A model generated the notes under the pieces. It saw only the letters and a list, made by a program, of their open reading frames with translations. It made no database searches and was not told the DNA's origin. Shown in pieces: positions 33,850-42,443 of a stretch of DNA of 64,000 bases. The position numbers and the translations under genes are program-made. Origin of the DNA: an uncultured Bacteroides sp. (GTDB taxonomy: Bacteria > Bacteroidota > Bacteroidia > Bacteroidales > Bacteroidaceae); NCBI GenBank assembly GCA_948847595.1, contig CAQOGY010000007.1:1-64000 (forward strand), read 5' to 3'. Position 1 is the first letter of the stretch; the number at the start of each line of letters is the position of its first letter.

Positions 33850-35424
33850 TTACCGTAAGTCGGTAATGGGTGCAGCCGAACAGGCATTGGGAGCCCGAAT
33901 GCGCATGAAATGTGCCAGTGTAGGCGCGATATGTTCAATTGTTACAGGAGTCTGTATGATAGCCGGTTTCACCGAGTGACCGATGAAAATCAGCGGTGAA
34001 GGAATAAAAGAATGGCGTACTACTTTGCTTTCACTGGTGTTTTCGTCCACCATTGTCCATCCGGGAAGGACGTCAATCACCAGGTCGCCCGAACGTTTAC
34101 GATGGTATCCGTTACGTATTTTGTAAATCTCCGGTGTCCATGAACCCAATAAAAGCCTGTTGGCGGAATACGCTTCGTTCACCCCGCTGAATTGCATAAG
34201 GAATTCGGCGGACTTCTCCTGTACTTCCGTCAGGTTCAGTTGTTTTTGTTCCAGTAACTTATGGTTGAGGTAAATCTGCTGGTTATGATACGTTTCCACA
34301 TATTTGCCTTCACCATATGTAGCCATCAGGTACATATTCAACAAAGCTGCGCAACGGTTCAGGTAAAACTCTCCGCCGGGAATCTTATACAGTCCCGAAT
34401 CAGCCGATTCGCTGTCCGTATATCCGGTGGAAGTGACGAAAAGAAGTACATTTTGCAGACCTACTTTCTTGTCGAGCAATTCGAGTAAGTTAGCGATGCT
34501 GCGGTCGAGACGTACGTACGTATCTTGCATTTCCATGGCACATTCCTGTACGGATTTATGTGCATAGTTGCCGGCATAATAGGTCAGTGCCAATAAGTCA
34601 GTTATGTCATCCATGCCGATTGAACTTTTGTTCAGTGCTTCTTCGGCAAGAGCGTTTACTTCATCATTCACAAAAGGGCTTGTGATGAAACGTCGGTACT
34701 TATTGTTACGGTCATCGTCAAATTTATATTTGAAAACCATGTCCCGCCAATCTGGCAGGAAAGTGTACATCCCACGTGGAAAAACAGGCTCCCAAGTTAT
34801 GTTTGCAATACGGAAATCGACAGCTTGGCGGTCATTGTACTGGCTTGCCCACCAGGGAAATTCTCCATAATAAGTGGTTCCGCTCCATTTTCCCGTATTG
34901 GGATTCATCCAAAAAGCACCGTTTCCGGCATGTCCGGCAGCAAGAATAGCCGCGTCGCATTTAGGGGCGATGGCATATACAAGCCCTTTGCCCTGCGTTG
35001 CTATTTTAAGCTCGTCGGCAATGGTAGAAGTTAGTAATTTGCCGGGCGAACACGTTTGGTCGGTATAGTAACCCATGAATGCCGTATCATCCGTGCTGTT
35101 GACAGGACGCAGGGTAGACGCGTCCATCCATCGTTTGGAGATGATTCCGTTCATGGAAGGAGTCGTACCGCTGTAAATGGCAGCTATGGCCGAGGCACGG
35201 TCTACACCGCTGAAAGTGTATTGGGCATTATAGAACACTCTTCCCTCTTTCCAAAGGCGCTTGAAGCCTTTCTCGCCGTAGAGTGACGAAAATGCTTCCA
35301 GGTAATCCGTACGCAGTTGGTCAATAGTCAGCCCTACCACAAGTTTAGGCGCGGTAGGCAACGACTGTGCTTGCAGTCCTGTGAAGGTGAGTACGGTGAT
35401 GAGGGAAGTTAGTAGTCCTTTCAT
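33850..35424 (-). CDS. Alkaline-phosphatase-fold exported protein, probably catalytically degenerate
   Basis: 524 residues with a Sec signal peptide (MKGLLTSLITVLTFTGLQA). The fold is that of the PafA/type I phosphodiesterase group: PKLVVGLTIDQLRTDYL at the start, then IYSGTTPSMNGI. However, the nucleophile segment reads FSGVDRASAIAAIYSG where family members have a Thr in the T-x-x-G-H pattern. The metal motif TADHG is replaced by TSTGYTD, and the DxxGH motif by NYAH. These changes suggest it is a pseudoenzyme or has a different chemistry. It is translationally coupled to the preceding DUF4105 gene (stop and start share one base). Confidence 0.8.
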   Translation of the reverse strand: MKGLLTSLITVLTFTGLQAQSLPTAPKLVVGLTIDQLRTDYLEAFSSLYGEKGFKRLWKEGRVFYNAQYTFSGVDRASAIAAIYSGTTPSMNGIISKRWMDASTLRPVNSTDDTAFMGYYTDQTCSPGKLLTSTIADELKIATQGKGLVYAIAPKCDAAILAAGHAGNGAFWMNPNTGKWSGTTYYGEFPWWASQYNDRQAVDFRIANITWEPVFPRGMYTFLPDWRDMVFKYKFDDDRNNKYRRFITSPFVNDEVNALAEEALNKSSIGMDDITDLLALTYYAGNYAHKSVQECAMEMQDTYVRLDRSIANLLELLDKKVGLQNVLLFVTSTGYTDSESADSGLYKIPGGEFYLNRCAALLNMYLMATYGEGKYVETYHNQQIYLNHKLLEQKQLNLTEVQEKSAEFLMQFSGVNEAYSANRLLLGSWTPEIYKIRNGYHRKRSGDLVIDVLPGWTMVDENTSESKVVRHSFIPSPLIFIGHSVKPAIIQTPVTIEHIAPTLAHFMRIRAPNACSAAPITDLR

Positions 35425-36611
35425 TATTTCTTTTTAGATGTCACTATTAAGTTGCTCGCTGAACGTATCAGCAAACAGAGTGCCAAAGGTACAACAGCAA
35501 AGTCAAATCTCTGCGGAATTAGTGGAAAAAGCACTATAAAAAGTGTTAAAACGACTAGATTCAGGGTTAAATACCAACATTTCTTCCCTTTTCGGTCACA
35601 ATAAATGATGTATGGCAGGAAAAGAAGTTGTCCCGGATGGAACACCAGCAATAAAAAATTGGAGCTGACAGCCGGATGTTCAGAGAAGAGGGCAAGAAAG
35701 GCAAGAACGCATCCCACGATACCTGCCGCACCGAAGAGAAGTAGATCGACACCCCATAATCCGGTTCTTCGCCGGATGCCGTATATGGTAGTACCGGCTG
35801 TTAATATAAATAGGAGTAACGCGCATTGCAGAGGAGTGGGTATCCATCCGTTTTCATCCTCTTCGGGAGTTGCGTCCACGATCAATTCACAGGCTTCTGT
35901 GAGCGGACGTTGTATGGAGTCATTCTTAATCTGCGCTCCGGCAAAGGCATCCATCAGATAAAAAGGCGCAAACATCATCTGTCGTTGCGTGATAGGTTGG
36001 TCTGCTTCGCTTCCGATACATAAGTCAATGCCGAAACGTGCCCACGGATGTCCTTTGCAATATTGATGTACAATATCACGGAATGAACGGGAACCGTCCT
36101 GCGGTTCAGTGGGATAAATCACTTTGCCTGCAATGCTTTCCTCTATCTTGTCACGGGGACGGGTAGCACAATTGTCGTAAAAAAAATTATAACGGTACAC
36201 CCTGTTTTCAGGGCGGTGATTCTTTTGTAATAACCGGATTAGGTCGATTTTTTCTTCATTAGTCAGGTTCAAGGTCTGTTGCCACACGCTACGTCCGAAG
36301 AAAGCATATTCCCCTGCAAAATGGGAGTAATTGGTGGCTCCCAGTTGATAATCTGTCTCTCCGAGAGAAAAACGGAAAATGAAGTTTGGAGTATCGAAGC
36401 TGAATAAGCCGTAGTTGAAAACAACGTCTACACCCTGTGAAGGATTTTCGTAACGGATAGCTGTGTGCCCGAACAAGGAATATATCTCTTCTCCGGGAGC
36501 GCAGGTCAGCAGGCTGAGACGTATGGAGTCATTGCTGTTGGCAGTTGTTTGTCCGCAGGGCAGAAGCAACAGAAAAAGAGAAAAGATTGAATATAAAAAA
36601 GACCGTTTCAT
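35424..36611 (-). CDS. DUF4105 membrane protein
   Basis: 395 residues from the ATG at 36611, which begins a proper signal peptide (MKRSFLYSIFSLFLLLLPCG). An in-frame extension to 36803 reads through the 22-base repeat tract and is rejected. The soluble domain has the DUF4105 pattern: CAPGEEIYSLFGHTAIRY, FNYGLFSFDTPNF and YRYNFFYDNCATRPRD, with His and Cys residues placed like a papain-type (NlpC/P60-related) permuted active site. The C-terminal third has about four to five membrane helices. The stop overlaps the start of the phosphatase-fold gene (TAATG), so the two proteins are made together, likely at the envelope. Confidence 0.85.
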   Translation of the reverse strand: MKRSFLYSIFSLFLLLLPCGQTTANSNDSIRLSLLTCAPGEEIYSLFGHTAIRYENPSQGVDVVFNYGLFSFDTPNFIFRFSLGETDYQLGATNYSHFAGEYAFFGRSVWQQTLNLTNEEKIDLIRLLQKNHRPENRVYRYNFFYDNCATRPRDKIEESIAGKVIYPTEPQDGSRSFRDIVHQYCKGHPWARFGIDLCIGSEADQPITQRQMMFAPFYLMDAFAGAQIKNDSIQRPLTEACELIVDATPEEDENGWIPTPLQCALLLFILTAGTTIYGIRRRTGLWGVDLLLFGAAGIVGCVLAFLALFSEHPAVSSNFLLLVFHPGQLLFLPYIIYCDRKGKKCWYLTLNLVVLTLFIVLFPLIPQRFDFAVVPLALCLLIRSASNLIVTSKKK

Positions 36612-36665
36612 TAGTAGGCTCGTTTTATTTTTGCGGCGAATATACAAAGAATTGTTGGATTCGGG

Positions 36666-36753
36666 AAACAGAGCGTCTGTTTTATCTGAATAGAGCGTCT
36701 GTTTGGGGTAAATAGACGCTTCGTTTGGATGCAACAGAGCCTCTGTTTGAGGG
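36666..36753. repeat. 22-base-period repeat tract B (four units)
   Basis: Four 22-base units at 36666, 36688, 36710 and 36732. Cores of 17 bases such as AAACAGAGCGTCTGTTT and CAACAGAGCCTCTGTTT are separated by 5-base spacers. Same unit family as the tracts at 5793 and 57599. It lies upstream of both the DUF4105 gene (minus) and coaX (plus). Confidence 0.85.
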
Positions 36754-36771
36754 AATATTTGTAAACTGGTA

Positions 36772-36871
36772 GCGTAACGCTTTGCGTAACACTGAATTTG
36801 CATTGCAATGCATTGTGGATTAATGGTTTGTATGTGGCGAAAAATAACGTGCGTAACGCTTTGCGTAACAC
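36772..36871. repeat. Paired direct repeats GCGTAACGCTTTGCGTAAC
   Basis: The 21-base block at 36772-36792 recurs exactly at 36851-36871, 79 bases on. Each block holds GCGTAAC twice, 12 bases apart. Between them is TGCATTGCAATGCA (about 36799-36813). The spacing suggests regulator binding in a divergent control region. Confidence 0.7.
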
Positions 36872-36975
36872 ATTATAAACAATAAATAATAAAATATCTA
36901 TTTAAAAATAGATAGTTCGATTTTCGCAATAACCGGATTTTCTAAAATGAAAAAACAAGATAATTCCCTCTATAT

Positions 36976-37007
36976 GTTTCAATTTCTCTTTTTTTACTTT
37001 ACCTTTG
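36976..37007 (+). promoter_or_regulatory. Promoter of coaX
   Basis: TTTC (36976-36979), 20 bases, TACCTTTG (37000-37007). It lies downstream of the upstream in-frame ATG at 36947 and so supports the later TTG start. Confidence 0.65.
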
Positions 37008-37030
37008 CGCCCGCTAAAGATAAAAACGCA

Positions 37031-37762
37031 TTGAATTTAATTATCGACATAGGGAATACAATGGCGAAAGTCGCCCTCTTCAATAATGGGGAGATGGTGG
37101 AAGTGCTGACTGAGTCCAATCAATCGTTGGATTGTTTGAAAGTTCTTTGCTCCAAATACCCGATAGAGCAGGGGATTGTGGCTACTGTCATTGATTTGAG
37201 CGAACGGATACTTGCCGATTTGGCAGCTTTGCCGTTTCCTTTATTGTGGCTCAACTACAAAACGCCCTTACCGGTGGTCAATCTGTACGAAACTCCCGAA
37301 ACGCTGGGATATGACCGTATGGCTGCCGTGGTAGGTGCTAATGAGCAGTTTCCTCATAACGATATATTGGTCATTGACGCAGGAACTTGTATCACTTATG
37401 AATTTATTGACGCGAAAGGGCAGTATCATGGTGGTAATATTTCTCCCGGCATGCAGATGCGTTTCAAGGCGCTTCACCAGTTCACCGGACGCTTGCCCCT
37501 GATTGACTCCAACGGGCGTAAACTCCCGATGGGACGGGACACCGAAACCGCTATACGCGCCGGAGTGTTGAAAGGCATGGAATACGAAATTTCAGGTTAT
37601 ATTGAGTCTATGAAGCATAAATATCCTGAACTTTTGGTTTTTTTAACGGGCGGAGATGATTTTTCTTTTGATAGCAGCGTAAAAAGTATCATCTTTGCAG
37701 ATAGATTTTTAGTGTTGAAAGGATTAAATAGAATTTTAAACTATAATAATGGTAGGATTTAA
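37031..37762 (+). CDS. coaX: Type III pantothenate kinase
   Basis: First step of coenzyme A synthesis (pantothenate to 4'-phosphopantothenate). 243 residues from a TTG start at 37031. The mature-looking N-terminus is then (M)NLIIDIGNTMAKVAL, the family's phosphate-binding start. The longer version from ATG 36947 would add 28 residues coded across the promoter and is unlikely. Conserved motifs: GYDRMAAVVGA, DAGTCITYEFID, GGNISPGMQMRFKALHQFTG and FLTGGDD. It overlaps the next gene by 14 bases. It heads a co-directional run through the PpiD-like gene. Confidence 0.93.
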   Translation: MNLIIDIGNTMAKVALFNNGEMVEVLTESNQSLDCLKVLCSKYPIEQGIVATVIDLSERILADLAALPFPLLWLNYKTPLPVVNLYETPETLGYDRMAAVVGANEQFPHNDILVIDAGTCITYEFIDAKGQYHGGNISPGMQMRFKALHQFTGRLPLIDSNGRKLPMGRDTETAIRAGVLKGMEYEISGYIESMKHKYPELLVFLTGGDDFSFDSSVKSIIFADRFLVLKGLNRILNYNNGRI

Positions 37763-39020
37763 ACACACACTATGTGCGCTTTTGCTCACGATGGTTACCG
37801 GAATGGCAATTGCTCAAAATAATACAAACTCTCCTTATACACGATATGGCTATGGCGACTTGTCCGATCAAAGTTTCGGAAATAGCAAAGCGATGGGAGG
37901 AATTGCTTTTGGACTCCGGGATGGAGCACAGATCAATCCATTGAATCCTGCTTCGTATACAGCCATTGACTCGTTGACTTTCCTATTTGAAGGGGGTGTC
38001 AGTCTGCAAAATATGAATGTTAGTGGCGGCGGTGTGAAACTGAACGCCAAGAACTCTAGTTTCGACTACTTGGCTATGCAATTTCGTTTGCATCCCAGGA
38101 TAGCGATGAGTGTAGGCTTGTTACCATTCTCGAATGTGGGATATTCTGTGTCTGACAGTAAAGATGAAAATGGAGTCAGTCAGACCCGGAGTTTTACGGG
38201 AGATGGGGGATTGCATCAGCTTTATGGTGGTATCGGTGTAAAAGTACTGAAGAATCTTTCACTGGGAGTGAATGCTTCTTATTTTTGGGGAGATATAACC
38301 CGTACACGTACCATTATTTATCCCGCGACATCGGAATCTTACTCTTATGTACAGCAGATAGGGGTTTCTGTTTCGGACTATAAACTGGATTTCGGTGCAC
38401 AATATACGCAGGAATTAAGTAAAAAACATTCAGTGACTATTGGAGCAGTATTCTCTCCAAAGCATAAACTGAATAATGATTATACTATAACGACACAGGC
38501 TAGTACGACCAACAGTAATGATTTGGATGCTACGCTGGAACTTCCGAATATGTTCGGAGTCGGTTTTACATACAATTATGACAGGCGGTTGACAGTCGGC
38601 GTGGATTATAGTTTGCAACAATGGTCTAAGGCTAAATTCGGTGTAGCTGCCACAGATGATGCTACGCGTGCAGAGTTTGAGGAAACTTATGCTTATAATG
38701 ACCGTCATAAAATATCAGTGGGTGCGGAATACATTCCTAATTTAATAGGACGTTCTTACCTATCCCACATAAAATACCGTCTGGGAGCTTATTATACGAC
38801 TCCGTATTATAAGATTGACGGTAAAAAGGCTGCCCGCGAATATGGCGTAACTGCCGGTTTCGGTTTGCCTGTACCCCGTTCACGTTCTATCCTTAGCATC
38901 AGCGGACAGTTTGTCCGTGTAAGTGGTCAGGAAACGAATTTTGTGAATGAAAATATCTTCCGTGTGAGTATCGGATTGACGTTCAACGAGCGTTGGTTCT
39001 TTAAACGCAGGGTAGAATAA
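37749..39020 (+). CDS. Outer-membrane beta-barrel protein
   Basis: 423 residues with a signal peptide (MVGFKHTLCALLLTMVTGMAIA). The mature part has alternating amphipathic strands, aromatic girdles and a terminal strand (FRVSIGLTFNERWFFKR) typical of an outer-membrane barrel. The start NSPYTRYGYGDLSDQSFGNS, then AMGGIAFGLRDG, resembles OmpP1/FadL-like proteins of Bacteroidetes. Its gene overlaps coaX and precedes a TPR protein and lptC, a conserved envelope cluster. The ligand is unknown. Confidence 0.75.
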   Translation: MVGFKHTLCALLLTMVTGMAIAQNNTNSPYTRYGYGDLSDQSFGNSKAMGGIAFGLRDGAQINPLNPASYTAIDSLTFLFEGGVSLQNMNVSGGGVKLNAKNSSFDYLAMQFRLHPRIAMSVGLLPFSNVGYSVSDSKDENGVSQTRSFTGDGGLHQLYGGIGVKVLKNLSLGVNASYFWGDITRTRTIIYPATSESYSYVQQIGVSVSDYKLDFGAQYTQELSKKHSVTIGAVFSPKHKLNNDYTITTQASTTNSNDLDATLELPNMFGVGFTYNYDRRLTVGVDYSLQQWSKAKFGVAATDDATRAEFEETYAYNDRHKISVGAEYIPNLIGRSYLSHIKYRLGAYYTTPYYKIDGKKAAREYGVTAGFGLPVPRSRSILSISGQFVRVSGQETNFVNENIFRVSIGLTFNERWFFKRRVE

Positions 39021-39083
39021 TTAAGTTGAAACAAAGTGAGAGAGAATAGACGACTTTATAATAACAACTAAAATTTAAATACA

Positions 39084-40409
39084 ATGAAGATTAAAACGCT
39101 TGTGGCTATGTTGGTCCTTTCAGCAGGGGCAACCACTGCAATAGCACAGGATGCGTCAAACTGTAATTCAAACAGTAGTATTTCGCATGAAGCTGTGCGT
39201 GCAGGTAATTTTAAAGATGCGTATACTCCTTGGAAAGCTGTGTTGGAAAACTGTCCGACGCTTCGTTTCTATACCTTTACTGACGGATATAAAATTCTGA
39301 AAGGCTTGATGGCTCAAATCAAGGACAAGAATAATCCGGAATACCAAAAATATTTTGATGAACTGATGAATACGCATGATTTGCGTATCAAATACACGCC
39401 TGATTTCCTGGCTAAAGGAACCAAAGTATCTTCTCCTGAGGAAGCGTTGGGTATCAAAGCGGTAGACTATATTGCTTTGGCTCCGAAGATTGACGTAAAT
39501 CAGGCTTATCAATGGCTGAGCCAGTCTGTAAATGCAGTGAAAGCTGAATCGGCTGCTGCCACTTTGTTCTATTTCCTGCAAATGTCATTGGATAAACTGA
39601 AAGCAGACCCTAACCATAAAGAACAATTCATCCAGGATTACTTGGCTGCTTCTGAATATGCTGATGGTGCTATCGCTGCTGAAACCAATGAAGCAAAGAA
39701 GAAAAACCTGCAAGGTATTAAAGATAATCTGGTTGCTCTGTTTGTAAACAGTGGAACTGCTGACTGCGAATCACTGCAAAGTATCTATGGCCCGAAAGTG
39801 GAAGCTAATCAAAAGGATTTGGAATACTTGAAGAAAGTAATCGACATCATGAAAATGATGAGATGTACTGAAAGTGACGCTTATCAACAGGCATCTTTCT
39901 ATTCATACAAAATTGAGCCGACAGCAGAAGCAGCTACCGGTTGTGCTTATCAGGCGTTCAAGAAAGGTGACATTGACGGCGCCGTGAAGTTCTTTGACGA
40001 AGCAATAAACCTGGAAACTGATAATGTGAAGAAAGCCGAAAAGGCGTATGCTGCGGCAGCAGTATTGGCTTCTGCCAAGAAGTTGTCTCAAGCCAGAGCT
40101 TACTGTCAGAAAGCTATCAGCTACAACGAAAACTATGGTGCTCCTTACATTCTGATTGCTAATCTTTATGCAATGAGTCCTAACTGGAGTGACGAAAACG
40201 CTTTGAACAAGTGTACATATTTTGCAGTAATCGACAAATTGCAACGTGCAAAACAAGTAGACCCTAGTGTTGCTGAAGAAGCTAACAGCTTAATCGGTAG
40301 ATATTCAGGTCATACTCCGCAGGCTAAGGACCTCTTTATGTTAGGTTACAAGCAAGGCGACCGCATCACTATCGGCGGTTGGATCGGAGAGACTACAACG
40401 ATTCGATAA
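39084..40409 (+). CDS. Exported tetratricopeptide-repeat protein
   Basis: 441 residues with a Sec signal peptide (MKIKTLVAMLVLSAGATTAIA). The mature protein is almost all helical, with TPR-type pairs (AVRAGNFKDAYTPWKAVLEN, AYQAFKKGDIDGAVKFFDEA, AYCQKAISYNENYGAPYILI). Several cysteines (CNSN, CESL, CTES, CAYQ) could form disulfides in the periplasm. It ends four bases before lptC starts. Probably an assembly or scaffolding factor for envelope proteins. No enzymatic motif is present. Confidence 0.8.
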   Translation: MKIKTLVAMLVLSAGATTAIAQDASNCNSNSSISHEAVRAGNFKDAYTPWKAVLENCPTLRFYTFTDGYKILKGLMAQIKDKNNPEYQKYFDELMNTHDLRIKYTPDFLAKGTKVSSPEEALGIKAVDYIALAPKIDVNQAYQWLSQSVNAVKAESAAATLFYFLQMSLDKLKADPNHKEQFIQDYLAASEYADGAIAAETNEAKKKNLQGIKDNLVALFVNSGTADCESLQSIYGPKVEANQKDLEYLKKVIDIMKMMRCTESDAYQQASFYSYKIEPTAEAATGCAYQAFKKGDIDGAVKFFDEAINLETDNVKKAEKAYAAAAVLASAKKLSQARAYCQKAISYNENYGAPYILIANLYAMSPNWSDENALNKCTYFAVIDKLQRAKQVDPSVAEEANSLIGRYSGHTPQAKDLFMLGYKQGDRITIGGWIGETTTIR

Positions 40410-40413
40410 ATGT

Positions 40414-41064
40414 ATGTTGCGAAAACGAAGTAAACGTTTGTTGCATAAAAGCATGAGCATAACAATTGTCCTTGGGACAATTGTTATGCTTCTTTTATTT
40501 CCCTCATGCGGCGGTAAGACGAAAGCAGTGGGTGAGGCTATCACTGAACGCGATTCTCTTCCCGTAATGCAGACATTAGGGGTTACTACCCTTATATCCG
40601 ATTCAGGAGTGACACGTTACAGGGTGAATACGGAAGAGTGGCAGGTTTATGACCGTAAGAAACCTTCCTATTGGGCATTTGAAAAAGGAGTATATCTCGA
40701 ACAGTTCGACTCTATCTTTCATGTAGAAGCCAGTATCAAAGCGGATACTGCCTATTACTATGACAAAGAAAGGCTTTGGAAGCTGATAGGGAACGTAGAT
40801 ATACAGAACCGGAAGGGTGAACGTTTTAACACGGAACTGCTCTATTGGAACGAAGCTACCCAGAAAGTATATTCCGACAAGTTTATACGTATCCAGCAAC
40901 CTGACAGGATTATCACCGGACATGGTTTCGACTCCAATCAGCAAATGACCGTCTATACCATTCATAATATAGAAGGAATTTTCTATGTAGACGACGAAGC
41001 GGGTACTACTCAACCGGAAGTAAAAGCCTTGCCGGACTCCGTGAAAAAAGATTCTGTGAAATAA
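40414..41064 (+). CDS. lptC: LPS export protein LptC
   Basis: 216 residues. A basic N-terminus (MLRKRSKRLLHKS) and hydrophobic stretch ending LLLFPSC give a lipoprotein-type signal, although E. coli LptC is membrane-anchored. The mature part has the LptC pattern: beta-jellyroll strands (WAFEKGVYLEQFDSIFHVEA, LWKLIGNVDIQNRKGERFNT, YSDKFIRIQQPDRIITGHGF). LptC passes lipopolysaccharide from the LptBFG pump to the periplasmic bridge. The signal-peptide codons form a perfect 16-pair DNA hairpin (separate entry). lptE lies 8 kb away in the same window. Confidence 0.9.
   Translation: MLRKRSKRLLHKSMSITIVLGTIVMLLLFPSCGGKTKAVGEAITERDSLPVMQTLGVTTLISDSGVTRYRVNTEEWQVYDRKKPSYWAFEKGVYLEQFDSIFHVEASIKADTAYYYDKERLWKLIGNVDIQNRKGERFNTELLYWNEATQKVYSDKFIRIQQPDRIITGHGFDSNQQMTVYTIHNIEGIFYVDDEAGTTQPEVKALPDSVKKDSVK
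40456..40495 (+). terminator. Terminator-like hairpin inside the lptC signal-peptide codons
   Basis: AGCATAACAATTGTCC (40456-40471), loop TTG, perfect complement at 40475-40490, then TCTTTTATTT. It has the form of an intrinsic terminator, but it is translated (ITIVLGTIVM). It may attenuate transcription into lptC or stabilise the upstream mRNA end. Confidence 0.6.
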
Positions 41065-41067
41065 ACT

Positions 41068-42324
41068 ATGAATATTTATATATCTCTAATAATCACCATG
41101 GTCTTCTCCGCTTTCTTTTCAGGAATGGAGATTGCCTTTGTCTCGGTAGACAAACTGCGTTTTGAAATGGAACGCAAGGGGGGGATCACCTCTCGTATCC
41201 TGTCTATCTTTTTCAAGAATCCGAATGAATTTATCTCTACCATGTTGGTGGGGAATAACATAGCCTTGGTTATCTACGGTATCCTGATGGCGCAAATTAT
41301 CGGTGACAACCTGTTGGCGGGATTCATTGACAACCACTTCCTTATGGTGCTGGCGCAGACCATTATTTCTACCTTGATTATATTGGTGACCGGAGAGTTC
41401 TTGCCGAAAACATTGTTTAAGATCAATCCAAATCTGGTTTTGAATGTCTTTGCCGTTCCGCTTATTGTTTGTTATGTCATTTTATATCCTATATCCAAGT
41501 TCGCTTCCGGTGTATCCTGTTTGTTTCTTCGTCTTTTCGGAATGAAAGTGAACAAGGACGCGTCCGACATTGCTTTTGGAAAAGTCGATCTGGATTACTT
41601 CGTACAAAGTAGCATCGACAATGCTGAGAATGAAGAGGAACTGGACACGGAAGTGAAAATCTTTCAGAATGCGCTTGATTTCTCGAATATAAAAATCCGT
41701 GACTGTATCGTTCCGCGCACGGAAGTGGTGGCGGTTGACCTGACTACTTCGCTGGACGAACTGAAAAGTCGATTCATAGAGTCCGGTATATCCAAGATTA
41801 TCGTATATGACGGCAATATCGACAATGTGGTCGGTTATATCCATTCGTCGGAAATGTTTCGTGCTCCGAAGAACTGGCATGATAATGTGAAACAGGTGCC
41901 GATTGTGCCTGAAACGATGTCTGCCCACAAATTGATGAAACTGTTCATGCAGCAGAAGAAAACGATTGCTGTGGTGGTGGACGAATTTGGTGGGACATCC
42001 GGCATAGTATCGTTGGAAGATTTGGTGGAAGAGATTTTTGGCGATATAGAAGACGAACACGACAACACTTCCTATATCTGCAAGCAGATCGAGGAACACG
42101 AGTATGTGTTGTCAGCCCGTTTGGAAATAGAGAAAGTGAATGAAACATTCGGACTGGATTTGCCCGAGTCGGACGAATATCTGACGGTGGGCGGGTTGAT
42201 TCTCAACCAATATCAAAGTTTCCCGAAGTTGCATGAAATCATTCAGGTAGGGAACTATCAGTTCAAGATAATCAAGGTCACGGCGACAAAAATAGAACTT
42301 GTGCGCTTGAAAGTCTTGGAATAA
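41068..42324 (+). CDS. CNNM/CBS/CorC-domain membrane protein (hemolysin-C family)
   Basis: 418 residues. The N-terminal CNNM (DUF21) domain has about four membrane helices (MNIYISLIITMVFSAFFSGM and later ALVIYGILMAQIIG, LIVCYVILYPI). A pair of CBS domains at about 195-320 carries CIVPRTEVVAVDLTT and VVVDEFGGTSGIVSLEDLVEEIFG. A C-terminal CorC/HlyC domain follows. This family is tied to Mg2+/Co2+ efflux or homeostasis; the hemolysin name is historical. It starts three bases after lptC and belongs to the same transcription unit. Confidence 0.9.
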   Translation: MNIYISLIITMVFSAFFSGMEIAFVSVDKLRFEMERKGGITSRILSIFFKNPNEFISTMLVGNNIALVIYGILMAQIIGDNLLAGFIDNHFLMVLAQTIISTLIILVTGEFLPKTLFKINPNLVLNVFAVPLIVCYVILYPISKFASGVSCLFLRLFGMKVNKDASDIAFGKVDLDYFVQSSIDNAENEEELDTEVKIFQNALDFSNIKIRDCIVPRTEVVAVDLTTSLDELKSRFIESGISKIIVYDGNIDNVVGYIHSSEMFRAPKNWHDNVKQVPIVPETMSAHKLMKLFMQQKKTIAVVVDEFGGTSGIVSLEDLVEEIFGDIEDEHDNTSYICKQIEEHEYVLSARLEIEKVNETFGLDLPESDEYLTVGGLILNQYQSFPKLHEIIQVGNYQFKIIKVTATKIELVRLKVLE

Positions 42325-42443
42325 TAGCGATAATCAAGAAATTTTTGGCTAATAAATAGATGCATATTAGCATTTTTTGTATCTTCGTGCGCTAAAACGA
42401 CAAAAGAAAGAAATAATAATAAACATAAATCGTATTAATCAAA

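Noticed and set aside
36612..36803. A longer N-terminus for the DUF4105 protein
   Set aside because: The extension is translated from the 22-base repeat tract and would bury the real signal peptide.
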